From Cytobacillus gottheilii (GTDB taxonomy: Bacteria; Bacillota; Bacilli; Bacillales; Cytobacillaceae): 64,000 bases of DNA. The notes beneath the pieces were generated by a model. That model was not told where the DNA came from, ran no database searches, and saw nothing but the letters and a program-made list of their open reading frames with translations. The DNA lies in NCBI RefSeq assembly GCF_001636345.1, contig NZ_KV440945.1:1332975-1396974 (forward strand), written 5' to 3'. A program made the position numbers and the translations under genes. Positions 52,875-61,639 of this stretch are shown here, piece by piece. Within the stretch, counting starts at the first letter, position 1, and each line of letters begins with the position of its first letter.

Positions 52875-53780
52875 TTATCCCAAGAAGGAGTCATACTGTT
52901 TCATTTTTTTACAGCGTACACATTCCTCTTCCACAAGGGAGGCTGAAGTAAACGCAGCATGACAGGAAGCACACTCCTTTTGATAGAGGTGGTGTACACG
53001 AGTGCTGGCTCTCTGAATATTATCTGTTATAGTGAGTGCTTTTTCCTGGCAAATATCAGCACAGAGCATACAGCCTGTGCAGGTTTGAGCGGTGATGGCA
53101 AGCTCAGTCTCTGAAAAATGAAAACAGTTCTTTCGGCAAAGCATTTCACAAGCTTTACATAAAGTGCATTTTGACTCATCCAGCTCGATCTCTTTAAATT
53201 GATACTCCTTAAAAGAATGGGCAAGCTCCAAATTCTGATGATTGAAGCGCCATTTTGCCGGGGCCATTTGTCTGACTGTCGAAGCTGCTCCTTTTTTCAA
53301 AAACGAAAAGACTTCACGCCGTGTCATTTTATTGTCTTGCTTTTGTAAGTTGAATTGTATCACTAACGCCTCTTCATTAAGTTGTTCTAACTTGCTGTTG
53401 ATTTCATTGAGAAATCTCCTCCACTCTTCGCTAAGTTCTTTATTGTGAAAGTAAACAGATGTCACTCTTGTTTGATAATAACCAAGCATTTCTTTTATTG
53501 AGGGAGGTTTCTCTTCTGCAAGGAATACATGCTCTATTATGCGTCTTTTTGGATAAAAACCCTCTACTGCCTGAACAGGGCATTCGGCAATGCAATCGCC
53601 GCATTCAGTGCATTGATTTGGCTGGATAACTGGTTTTCCATCTTCTAAAACAATGGCGTTCATCTCGCAGGAATCCAAACACTTTGTGCAGCTTGAAAAA
53701 GGACTTTGATAGCGGCTGCACGTTTTTAAAATTTGGAACTCATAATCCAAACTTTCCATCCAAAGATCAAATAAACCCAT
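52875..53780 (-). CDS. Multi-cluster 4Fe-4S ferredoxin-type protein with internal RR motif
   Basis: 301 residues from ATG 53780 (MGLFDLWMESLDYEF), after AAAGGAG; a longer frame from 53813 adds an unlikely tail. Two double-cluster modules: Cys 31, 34, 38 with 57, 60, 63, 67; and Cys 205, 208, 211, 215 with 234, 237, 240, 244. The C-terminus has a CxxC...CxxC ribbon (270, 273, 287, 290). Between the modules, residues 153-166 read TRREVFSFLKKGAA, a Tat-like motif without a true hydrophobic core. It probably passes electrons to the divergent molybdoenzyme; direct proof is lacking. Confidence 0.8.
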   Translation of the reverse strand: MGLFDLWMESLDYEFQILKTCSRYQSPFSSCTKCLDSCEMNAIVLEDGKPVIQPNQCTECGDCIAECPVQAVEGFYPKRRIIEHVFLAEEKPPSIKEMLGYYQTRVTSVYFHNKELSEEWRRFLNEINSKLEQLNEEALVIQFNLQKQDNKMTRREVFSFLKKGAASTVRQMAPAKWRFNHQNLELAHSFKEYQFKEIELDESKCTLCKACEMLCRKNCFHFSETELAITAQTCTGCMLCADICQEKALTITDNIQRASTRVHHLYQKECASCHAAFTSASLVEEECVRCKKMKQYDSFLG

Positions 53781-53816
53781 CAAAGCCGCTCCTTTCCTTC
53801 TCATCACAAACATGAT

Positions 53817-53834
53817 TTGTGATTTATTTCACAA
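53817..53834. promoter_or_regulatory. Rex (NADH/NAD+) box in divergent redox promoter
   Basis: TTGTGATTTATTTCACAA matches the Rex consensus TTGTGAA-N4-TTCACAA at all but one base. On the plus strand it overlaps TTCACA (53828-53833) of a promoter with TATTAT at 53850-53855; on the minus strand it lies just after a TATAAT (53856-53851). It can therefore control both the Fe-S gene and the pucR-molybdoenzyme side. Confidence 0.72.
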
Positions 53835-53839
53835 TCAGA

Positions 53840-53865
53840 TTCATGACTATATTATAAATCATGAA
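53840..53865. promoter_or_regulatory. TTCATGA / TCATGAA dyad in divergent promoter
   Basis: Inverted repeat TTCATGA (53840-53846) and TCATGAA (53859-53865) 12 bases apart, enclosing both -10 elements. A candidate site for the adjacent PucR-type activator, or another regulator. Confidence 0.45.
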
Positions 53866-54025
53866 ACTTGGGAGTGATATATCTTCTATGCACGAAAATT
53901 TACTCTTTTTTTTGTACGATAAGCCAATGAATTTTTACGGTGTTGTGACATCCATTGTGAATAGGCGTTTATTCTTATAAGATGAAGGTAATAGATATTT
54001 CGAGTTTAGAAAGGAATTGAATATA

Positions 54026-55243
54026 ATGGAAATAAGTTTTTCAGTTCCAGACTATTTGCAAAGATTATTAGTTTCCTCACAAAATGGTATGGAAGGGATC
54101 GCCCAGGAGTTAGCAGATATTTTATCAATCCCCATTCTGATTGCTGATCCTCTTCTAAATCAAATTGTATCTGCCTGGGATAAAGAAGGAACAAAAATTG
54201 AATACATCGAAACTGCAATGGATGGCCTAAATCAAAAAGAGCCAGAACCTGTATCATGTGTGATATCTGCAGCAGAAGAGCTTATTAAAGGGGTATGTAT
54301 GGAAATTCATGTCGATGGGCGTGTTCGGGGATATGTGATTGCGGTGAATGATAAAAGCAGATTTCCTCTTGAACTAAGTGAAATCCTCCAATTTGCATCA
54401 ACACTTTGCTCCATGGAACTTCAAAATACATTAACGATGAAACAGGAAAAACAAAAGCTGCGGGAAGTTTTTCTATATGACCTCTTATATGGAAATATCA
54501 AAAAAAGAGAAGATATTATTTCGTACGGGCAGATATGGGGGTGGGATTTTCAGCTGGCCCATACTGCAGTCGTTTTCTCTTTAAAAGATTTTGACTATTT
54601 TTCAGATGATCGGCATTTAATAGATTTGCTGTTCTATATGATTGAAAAAGCTTTGCTTGATCGTAGGCAAAGACCGATCTCTATCAGGAAACGAGGCGAA
54701 ATTATCCTCATATATCCGTCATCCCCTGAAGGAGGAACAGATCATCATTCAGAGATAAAAGAGTTTGTTTCCTTAATCATGTATTTGTCTAAATCCCATC
54801 ATCTAAGTGAAAGAATTGCTGCAGGGATCGGAAGGAGAAGAATGCTGCCGGAAGAAATTCACCGCAGCTACCAGGAGGCAAAGGTGGCGTATGAACTGGG
54901 ATTGCTATTGAATATTTCCGTTCCGTTTTTTAGCAGCCTTGGTCTGGAGAGAATCTTATATAATCACGATTTACATGATTTAAAAGAGTACTATGATCAT
55001 ACACTGGGAGAGCTGGAAAAATATGATCTGGAGCATGAAAGTGATTTAATGAGCTCTTTAAGTATATTTGCTGCCAATCAATTTGATCTGACAAAAACAG
55101 CTGAAGGAATGTATGTGCACCGCAATACGTTAAGGTACCGTTTTAAAAAGATCGAAGAAATACTTGGTGAAAAGCTGGATGATATGAATGTAAGGCTAAA
55201 TATTATCGCAGCCTTAAAAATTAAGCAGCTTGGAAAAATCTAA
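54026..55243 (+). CDS. PucR/CdaR-type transcriptional regulator
   Basis: 405 residues from ATG 54026 (MEISFSVPDYLQRLLVSSQN), after AAAGGAAT. N-terminal GAF-like sensing region (about 10-140; LADILSIPILIADPLLNQIV), a middle GGDEF-like CdaR region (about 155-290), and the C-terminal PucR helix-turn-helix (about 335-395; FDLTKTAEGMYVHRNTLRYR). Such regulators activate purine, sugar-acid or other catabolic genes in response to a small molecule. The molybdoenzyme gene follows after 17 bases, so that enzyme is the likely target and its substrate the likely signal. Confidence 0.85.
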   Translation: MEISFSVPDYLQRLLVSSQNGMEGIAQELADILSIPILIADPLLNQIVSAWDKEGTKIEYIETAMDGLNQKEPEPVSCVISAAEELIKGVCMEIHVDGRVRGYVIAVNDKSRFPLELSEILQFASTLCSMELQNTLTMKQEKQKLREVFLYDLLYGNIKKREDIISYGQIWGWDFQLAHTAVVFSLKDFDYFSDDRHLIDLLFYMIEKALLDRRQRPISIRKRGEIILIYPSSPEGGTDHHSEIKEFVSLIMYLSKSHHLSERIAAGIGRRRMLPEEIHRSYQEAKVAYELGLLLNISVPFFSSLGLERILYNHDLHDLKEYYDHTLGELEKYDLEHESDLMSSLSIFAANQFDLTKTAEGMYVHRNTLRYRFKKIEEILGEKLDDMNVRLNIIAALKIKQLGKI

Positions 55244-55260
55244 AGATTGAGGTGTACAGC

Positions 55261-57279
55261 ATGAAAATCTTCCGAAATGCTTGCCCGCGTAATTGCTATG
55301 CCTCCTGCAGCATGCTTTCTTATGTGAATAATGGGAAGCTTGTAAAGGTGGCTGGAGATGATCAGCATGGCTATACGAAAGGAAACCTATGTGCAAAAGG
55401 ATATGCTTTTACACAGTATGTAACTCATCCTAATCGGCTAAAATATCCGATTATGCAGTCACCGCGGAGCTCTGGAAACTGGAAAAGAATATCGTGGGAG
55501 CAGGCATATACTATAATTGCTGACAAGATCATTGAATTGAATGAGCGCTATGGATCGAATTTAGCAAGCGGCTATAATAAGTTTTCTGGCAATATTGGAC
55601 TGCTGCATTATGCAGCTGAAGCTATGTTTAATAGTATAGGGCCGCATACAAAACCAAAAGGAAACCTCTGTCTGACAACTGGAGATGAGGCGCTTAAGGA
55701 GAGGTTTAAGCAATTCGAACAAAGCAGCCCTGAAGATATGGCAGCTGCAGATTTAATCGTGATTTGGGGTGCGAATCCCGCTGTCACAAATGTTCCGCAA
55801 ATGAAGTATATATTCCAGGCAAGAAGAGCGGGTGCAAAGGTAGCTGTCATTGACCCAGTATTTACAGAAACTGCAGCAAAAGCAGATCTTTATATTCAAA
55901 TTAAGCCAGGAACTGATGGGCTACTTGCTTTATATGCTGCTAAACGTATAGCAGATTCTTCATTTTTTGATGAAAACTATGCTCAGGATTGCACAAACAA
56001 TTTTATTCAGTTTAAAAGGATCATGGAAAAGGTTCCAAGTGCAGACAAAGTGAGTGAACTTACCAATGCTCCTATATCGGCAATTGAGGAACTTGCTGAA
56101 TTATATATACATGCAGCATCGAGTGTTACATGGATTGGATTTGGTATGCAAAGAACAAACATAGGCGGTGAAAACGTTCAAGCTATAAGTGCTCTTGCTG
56201 CGATGACAGGTTTCCTTCAAAAAAAGAAAGGAAAGCTCTTCTATGCACACGATGACTTGGAGCAGTTTCCATTACACCTTTTGAAATTCCCGGAACAAAA
56301 ACATTCCAAAGCCCAGGCTTCTAGAGCAATAGATATAAATTCATTTGCAAAAAATGCCTTAGAGCTTTCGGACCCGCCATTAAAGTTTTTATGGATTGCG
56401 TCACGAAATCCCTTCTCCCAGGATAATAATCTTCAGTCATGGATGAAGCTGATACAGCAGCTTGAATTAATCGTAACGGTTGATTTATATATGACCAAAA
56501 CAGCCGAGATCTCTGATATTGTCCTCCCTGCAGCTACCCATTTTGAAGAGATGGACTTAATTGTGAGCTATTGGCATCATTGGATCTCTATTAATGAACA
56601 ATCCTTAGCAGGTTACTTTGAATCAAAAAGCGATCTGCAAATTACAAGAGAACTTACAAACAAGCTGAATGAACGATCGCCAGGATTCTCAACTTTTCCA
56701 TCTGAGCTGGAGGCATTAGACTGGATTCAAAAAGAGCTGTCGCCGGAAATTCAAGAGCTTTACGGTATCCAAGATTATACAGATTTGCTGAGTGGACCGC
56801 ATTTAAAAAAGCCAGAGAAAATTCCCGCTAAGGAAAAGTTTAGTTTTAATATTCTGGATGTAAGTGGTTATTTAGAAAATATAAAAGTTCAGAAAGACAG
56901 CTTATTATTTCCGTACCAGCTGATCACTCCGCAATCGCTTTTAACAATACATTCGCAATACGAGCACCTGTCATGGCTGATTGGGACAGATGAAAATAGT
57001 GAGGATACTATTGCTGAAATCTCTGCCATTGCAGCTGAAGAAAATAAATTAATGCCAGAAGACAGCATCGAAATTTTTAATGAAAATGGCTGGGTAGATG
57101 CTAAGGTAAAGGTCAACCCCTATTTAGCGAAAAACATTGTACTTGTTAAACAGGCAGGTAAAAAACCTATTAATTGGATCATTGTTCATCAAGAAAGCGA
57201 CCAATGTCAGGAAACGAGTACACACTTTTACGACAGTAAAGTGAACATCCGAAAGAAAAAGGTGAGCAGGAATGGTTAA
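55261..57279 (+). CDS. Molybdopterin oxidoreductase, YyaE-like
   Basis: 672 residues from ATG 55261 (MKIFRNACPRNCYASC), after GAGGTG. The N-terminal 4Fe-4S site is Cys 8, 12, 16 and 44, with Lys 46 behind it. The molybdopterin domain (about 50-470) has the metal-ligand region KGNLCLTTGDEAL, with Cys 137 the probable Mo ligand, and IWGANPAVTNVPQ. The C-terminal dinucleotide-binding domain covers about 550-665. DMSO reductase family, closest to B. subtilis YyaE. No Tat signal, so it should stay in the cytoplasm; no membrane-anchor subunit is encoded nearby. The substrate is unknown. Confidence 0.87.
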   Translation: MKIFRNACPRNCYASCSMLSYVNNGKLVKVAGDDQHGYTKGNLCAKGYAFTQYVTHPNRLKYPIMQSPRSSGNWKRISWEQAYTIIADKIIELNERYGSNLASGYNKFSGNIGLLHYAAEAMFNSIGPHTKPKGNLCLTTGDEALKERFKQFEQSSPEDMAAADLIVIWGANPAVTNVPQMKYIFQARRAGAKVAVIDPVFTETAAKADLYIQIKPGTDGLLALYAAKRIADSSFFDENYAQDCTNNFIQFKRIMEKVPSADKVSELTNAPISAIEELAELYIHAASSVTWIGFGMQRTNIGGENVQAISALAAMTGFLQKKKGKLFYAHDDLEQFPLHLLKFPEQKHSKAQASRAIDINSFAKNALELSDPPLKFLWIASRNPFSQDNNLQSWMKLIQQLELIVTVDLYMTKTAEISDIVLPAATHFEEMDLIVSYWHHWISINEQSLAGYFESKSDLQITRELTNKLNERSPGFSTFPSELEALDWIQKELSPEIQELYGIQDYTDLLSGPHLKKPEKIPAKEKFSFNILDVSGYLENIKVQKDSLLFPYQLITPQSLLTIHSQYEHLSWLIGTDENSEDTIAEISAIAAEENKLMPEDSIEIFNENGWVDAKVKVNPYLAKNIVLVKQAGKKPINWIIVHQESDQCQETSTHFYDSKVNIRKKKVSRNG

Positions 57280-57814
57280 ACAGCTTGGTTTTGTCTTTGA
57301 TATTGATTTATGCATTGGCTGTAAAACCTGTGAAGTTGCTTGCAGAAATGAGAATCAAACTGTTGGAACTGTGCGGTGGCGGAAAGTAACAAGACAAGTG
57401 GATGGCAGCTTTTTATCATTATCATGTAATCATTGCAGCAGTCCGGAGTGCTTCAGAGTGTGTCCAGAGAATGCATTTACAAAGAGAATGGATGGCATCG
57501 TAGAAATTCACGCTGAGCGCTGCAGCGGATGTGGTCTATGTATGGAGGCATGTCCGTATCAAGCTCCACAATTTGACCCTATTACGCATAAAGTCACGAA
57601 ATGCCAAATGTGCAATGACCGTATCGATCAAGGGCTGCAGGCTGCTTGTGTGGAGGCATGTCCGACAGAAGCATTAACTGTCAAAGATTTATACACGTTC
57701 TGCCAAGTAAACGGAATGGGAACAACATTGGGCTTTCCTGATACTAGACTTACAAATCCATCTATCGTATTTTTACCGGAGAAGGAACGGAAGAGGTATT
57801 TTCAGATGAGGTAG
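57272..57814 (+). CDS. DmsB-like four-cluster ferredoxin subunit
   Basis: 180 residues, overlapping the molybdoenzyme gene by 8 bases. Sixteen cysteines in four groups: CIGCKTCEVAC, CNHCSSPECFRVC, CSGCGLCMEAC, and CQMCNDRIDQGLQAACVEAC. This is the DmsB/NrfC type that wires a molybdoenzyme to an electron donor. The typical third subunit (DmsC/NrfD anchor) is absent. With the divergent Fe-S protein it gives the locus up to eight clusters beyond that in the enzyme. Confidence 0.9.
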   Translation: MVKQLGFVFDIDLCIGCKTCEVACRNENQTVGTVRWRKVTRQVDGSFLSLSCNHCSSPECFRVCPENAFTKRMDGIVEIHAERCSGCGLCMEACPYQAPQFDPITHKVTKCQMCNDRIDQGLQAACVEACPTEALTVKDLYTFCQVNGMGTTLGFPDTRLTNPSIVFLPEKERKRYFQMR

Positions 57815-57851
57815 TATAGCATCATCTTGGGAAGGCTGAGTATGAGCCATA

Positions 57852-58036
57852 GACGGAGAAATTCCGGTTAATATGCCTAGAGGGTGCTTAAAGAGGAGAT
57901 TTAAGCGGAAAGATTCCAGTTATCTTCTCAAATTATAGCTAAATTCAATGATTTTTTTGCTTTAAGCGGAAAACCTCCGCTTATTATGCATGAAATATTA
58001 GAATTTCTTAAAATAAACGGAATTCGTCCGCTTAAT
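57852..58036. repeat. Four TAAGCGGA dyads between redox and TerD genes
   Basis: TAAGCGGA...TCCGCTTA-type dyads at about 57852-57871, 57901-57923, 57961-57985 and 58011-58036, roughly 50-60 bases apart. The best ones are TTTAAGCGGAAAACCTCCGC with TTATT, and AACGGAATTCGTCCGCTTAA. The 355-base gap 57815-58169 holds no gene. AATTTCCGCTTAA also occurs at 52452-52463, ending at the tatA stop. Confidence 0.65.
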
Positions 58037-58169
58037 TTTCAAAAAGAATGCAAAAATGCCTGGTCCACCATATTCCAAGCATTTTTGCAATGTTCGTTCT
58101 CGTTTTCTCCTTCTTCTGATCAGGATGCTTCTTATTCACTGAAAAGGACTTGCTGAAACAACGATCGTA

Positions 58170-59549
58170 TTATAATTGATACTGTGCTTGTGCAAGTAAT
58201 CCTTTTTGTTTCGCTTCTTTTACCCATTGCGGATATTCCTGCATAAGCAGGTCATATAATTCGCTGTCAGAGATGTGCCCGGGGTCTTCAATACTGAAAA
58301 AATCTGCGTTATCTAAATATCTTCCTTTTAAGTCATCGAGCTTTTCCAGGAAGGTAAAATCTGATTGAAACATACTTGTGAAGAATCCGCGTTTTTTCGT
58401 CCCTTTATTCGATTTCCCAATAGCCATGAATTGCCAGAACAAAGGTTCATAGGAAGCATTTTGAATATGGCTGATTGTTGCACTTTCATCAAATGTCGCT
58501 CCATCTGTTACAAACATTACATAAACAGGAACATTGCTTGCATATGGAGAGTTCCTTTTAGAGGCAGAGCCAAAGTAATGCTCCCGAATGGTCTTCATAG
58601 CTTTTCCGTAATAGGTTCCGCCTTCAAGAGGATATTTTTTTATAAGATTGTTAACAAAGCCATTGAAATTATCAACAGACAATTCTCCTGCATCGTGTGC
58701 ATTTGCTCCGAATAAGAAAATATCAATCGTGCCATCATCATCAAAACGTGTTCCTAATGCAAGAATCCTCTCGGCAAATTCCTGTATTTTTCCGGAACGA
58801 TACAGACTATGCATGGATCCGGATATATCGAGGCATAAAGCTACCTTTGCCTGGTGGTCATGCAAGCCAGCTTTCTCTAAAGACACCTTCGCCTTTTTGG
58901 ATAAATCTAATAGCTTAGGAGCTTGTTCTGCCATCTTCTTTTCGAGCATGATTTTTTTCGACTGAGATTGAGCGGTTTCTGGTGGTGGCTGCTGTTGCAC
59001 AGGTGGTGCTGGCTGCTGCTGTTCCTGCTCCTCTGCTACTTCTCCGCCGAAGTCCTTTAATAATGCTGCTAAGCCTCCATCAAAACCTCTTCCAACCGAA
59101 GATGCTCTCCAAACCCCTTTATGATAGATTTCAGTCATAATGATTGCTTTTTCATTCTGAAAATCCTGTCCGCTAAATGAGTATTCTAAAATAGCTTGTC
59201 CTCCTGCTTTGATCTGCAGTGTGCCGCTCTGTATTGTTCCCATTGCTTCATTGCCATCAATGGTCGCAGTGAATACAAGGTTTTGGATCGATGCTGGAAG
59301 TTTTGATAAATCAATGCTGAAATGGCCCATCCCGCTTTTATGATTCAGCAGCTGAATTTCTTGTGAGGGGGAAGCTGTTTGATTATAAAAAATCATATAC
59401 CGGTCATCTGCTAGTTTCTTATTTTCATTTAGTCCAAAACAGGTGATGTCAATTTCTGCATGAGCGTTTATGATGACTTCGATCTCAACGATCGTGTCGG
59501 TTGTGAAATCAGATAGTTTAACTTTTTCTCCGCGAATTAAGTGCTTCAT
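58170..59549 (-). CDS. TerD domain - VWA domain fusion protein
   Basis: 459 residues from ATG 59549 (MKHLIRGEKVKLSDF), after AGGAGG; the frame from 59609 adds an unlikely tail. TerD domain about 1-170, ending in the calcium-site block GRGFDGGLAALLKDFGG. A Gln/Pro-rich linker covers about 171-200. VWA domain about 232-459 with a full MIDAS: DISGSMHS (Asp 241, Ser 243, Ser 245), a later Thr in EGGTYYGKAM, and FVTDGATFDE. TerD proteins act in tellurite, phage and DNA-damage stress. No other ter genes lie nearby. Confidence 0.88.
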   Translation of the reverse strand: MKHLIRGEKVKLSDFTTDTIVEIEVIINAHAEIDITCFGLNENKKLADDRYMIFYNQTASPSQEIQLLNHKSGMGHFSIDLSKLPASIQNLVFTATIDGNEAMGTIQSGTLQIKAGGQAILEYSFSGQDFQNEKAIIMTEIYHKGVWRASSVGRGFDGGLAALLKDFGGEVAEEQEQQQPAPPVQQQPPPETAQSQSKKIMLEKKMAEQAPKLLDLSKKAKVSLEKAGLHDHQAKVALCLDISGSMHSLYRSGKIQEFAERILALGTRFDDDGTIDIFLFGANAHDAGELSVDNFNGFVNNLIKKYPLEGGTYYGKAMKTIREHYFGSASKRNSPYASNVPVYVMFVTDGATFDESATISHIQNASYEPLFWQFMAIGKSNKGTKKRGFFTSMFQSDFTFLEKLDDLKGRYLDNADFFSIEDPGHISDSELYDLLMQEYPQWVKEAKQKGLLAQAQYQL

Positions 59550-59706
59550 ATGATCCTCCTGAATTGTTTTTGTTAATAGAATTATACGATACACACTATT
59601 TCTGTTCAATTTTTACAGTAAGTGTAAGTCTCCGCAGGTTTTCATAAGGTTTATGAGAGAAAAGAGTGGGAACATTTGAATATATACAGGCTATAAAGGA
59701 GATGTG

Positions 59707-60498
59707 ATGATGAAAAAGACCATTATGATTACGGGTGCAGGCTCAGGACTGGGAAGAGGCACTGCAATTGGGCTGGCTAAGAAAGGCCATAAAGTCATTG
59801 CAGCAACAGAAACGACTTCACAGAAAACGAGTGTACTCAGAGAAGCTGAAGAACTAGGGCTTTCAAATCTGGAAGTACTTAAGATAGACATTACCAATCC
59901 AATCGATTTAGTCCAAATAGATGAATATGATTTTGATATTTTCGTAGCAAATGCTGCTATTAATGAAGGCGGACCGCTGAGCGAAATTCCGATGGAGCGC
60001 TTTAAAGCCATCTTTGAAGTGAACGTATTTTCGACACTTGAATCTGTTCAATATGCAGCGAGAAAACTGGTTGAAAAAGGGAGCGGAAAGATTTTCTTCT
60101 TAAGTTCGATGGCAGGCGTTATGAAAACGGCATACGGCGGTCCTTATGCTTCTACTAAACATGCCATTGAGGCCTTGGCTTTAACTCTTAAACAGGAGCT
60201 TGATCCACACGGCGTAAAAGTGGCAACGATTAATCCAGGACCATACAACACTGGATTTAATGACAGGGCAGCAGAAGAAAAGTGGAAATGGTTTAATGAC
60301 GAAGTTCACTTTACAAGTGGTGAAGATATGAAGGAAAAGGAAAAAGGCTTAGAAAATCAGTACGATCCTAAAGAAATGATTGAGGTAATGGTCGATCTGA
60401 TTCCTTCTGATCATCATAAGGTTCGAAATGCTTATCCGCCAGAAACGGAGAAGCAAATGAAAGAAACGGAAAAGAAACAATGGGAAATGGAGATTTAG
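59707..60498 (+). CDS. SDR family NAD(P)-dependent oxidoreductase
   Basis: 263 residues from ATG 59707 (ATG 59710 and GTG 59704 are also possible; AAGGAG ends at 59701). Classical short-chain dehydrogenase: cofactor motif TGAGSGLGRG, VANAAINEGGPL (NAG-like), catalytic SSMAGV and YASTKHA (Ser, Tyr, Lys). The C-terminal part is rich in Lys and Glu. Substrate unknown. It is divergent from the TerD-VWA gene and converges with rnhC. Confidence 0.85.
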   Translation: MMKKTIMITGAGSGLGRGTAIGLAKKGHKVIAATETTSQKTSVLREAEELGLSNLEVLKIDITNPIDLVQIDEYDFDIFVANAAINEGGPLSEIPMERFKAIFEVNVFSTLESVQYAARKLVEKGSGKIFFLSSMAGVMKTAYGGPYASTKHAIEALALTLKQELDPHGVKVATINPGPYNTGFNDRAAEEKWKWFNDEVHFTSGEDMKEKEKGLENQYDPKEMIEVMVDLIPSDHHKVRNAYPPETEKQMKETEKKQWEMEI

Positions 60499-60519
60499 GA
60501 TTTATATCAGCTGCTCTAA

Positions 60520-60558
60520 AAATAAAAACCCAAGAATGCTTGATTGGCATTCTTGGGT
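60520..60558 (-). terminator. Terminator of rnhC
   Basis: Read on the minus strand: ACCCAAGAATGC, loop CAATCAA, GCATTCTTGGGT, then TTTTTATTTTT. It may also slow plus-strand transcription from the SDR gene. Confidence 0.85.
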
Positions 60559-60570
60559 AACATAAGTCTG

Positions 60571-61509
60571 TTACATATATTTCTTCCTATAAAGTTTCTT
60601 GGACTTTTCAGTATTGGCAAAATGCAGCTTCACAAATTGAGGAAGTGCATCTATTCCTTTTTCATGAATTAAGCGCGCACCTGCTTCATCCACTTTGCCG
60701 CCAGCTCCTTTGGTTAAAGGGAATCCAGCTTCTTTTGCCAACTTGTCAAATTGCTTTACAAATGCATAGCGGGCAAGAATCGATGCTGCTGCAACAGCAA
60801 GATGAACACTTTCAGCTTTTGTACTGAAATAGACCCGATCGCGGTGCACCTTTGGTTGGCTCTTTAAATATTGGTAATAAACATCCTTTTGCGCAAATTG
60901 GTCAATTAAAATCACTTCGGGCTGCTCTGGAGCAATTTTCTCTAGCAGATGGCCAATGGCCTGGTTATGAAGAAGAGCCTTAATTTTTCCCTGCGACATC
61001 CCTGACATCTGCAGTTTATTGTATTTATCATTATGTAAGGTTAAGAGACTGTACGGTATTACTTCTTTAATTTGTTTGGCAATGCTGATGATTTTCTCGT
61101 CATTTAAATTTTTAGAGTCACGAACGCCAAGCTCCTTCAGCAATGGAAGGTTAGACTGACTTACATAAGCGGCGACGACGGTTATTGGTCCAAAAAAGTC
61201 TCCTGTCCCGACTTCATCGGATCCTATACAGGAAAGACTGCTGATATTTTCTGGCAGGTTTGCAGCAGCAGGTTTACTTTCCTTTTTTGCCTTTGGTTTA
61301 GCGATATCCCCGCCCCACCTGGCAGATTCTGATTCTGCGCCGGCTCCTTGAAAAAGAACCTTTCCAGATTTGTAGGCTGTGATCGAGCAATTGTTTGCTT
61401 TAGCAGCAAATACGCCCCCTGGAGGGATTTTTCCGGTCGAGAATGGCTCATAGTGAGCCTGCATTTCTTTAATCTCAGGTAAACTCTTTAGCAGTACAAC
61501 ATGACTCAT
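60571..61509 (-). CDS. rnhC: Ribonuclease HIII
   Basis: 312 residues. N-terminal TBP-like substrate-binding domain (about 1-85) and C-terminal RNase H fold. Catalytic Asp 98 and Glu 99 lie in GSDEVGTGDFFGP, the RNase HIII signature, with further acidic residues in GVRDSKNLND and VILIDQFAQ. It cleaves RNA in RNA-DNA hybrids such as R-loops and primers. GGAGAT precedes the ATG. Divergent from zapA as in B. subtilis. Confidence 0.95.
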   Translation of the reverse strand: MSHVVLLKSLPEIKEMQAHYEPFSTGKIPPGGVFAAKANNCSITAYKSGKVLFQGAGAESESARWGGDIAKPKAKKESKPAAANLPENISSLSCIGSDEVGTGDFFGPITVVAAYVSQSNLPLLKELGVRDSKNLNDEKIISIAKQIKEVIPYSLLTLHNDKYNKLQMSGMSQGKIKALLHNQAIGHLLEKIAPEQPEVILIDQFAQKDVYYQYLKSQPKVHRDRVYFSTKAESVHLAVAAASILARYAFVKQFDKLAKEAGFPLTKGAGGKVDEAGARLIHEKGIDALPQFVKLHFANTEKSKKLYRKKYM

Positions 61510-61639
61510 ATTTTAATCTCCTTCTGAAAATCTCTGAATTTACAGTATCTGTGCTATTTTTGGCATGCTTTGACTTCCCACAAATTAGACCTTCGTGTTA
61601 TGATATTGATTAGGATTCTTTTGAATGGGGGTTCAAAGG

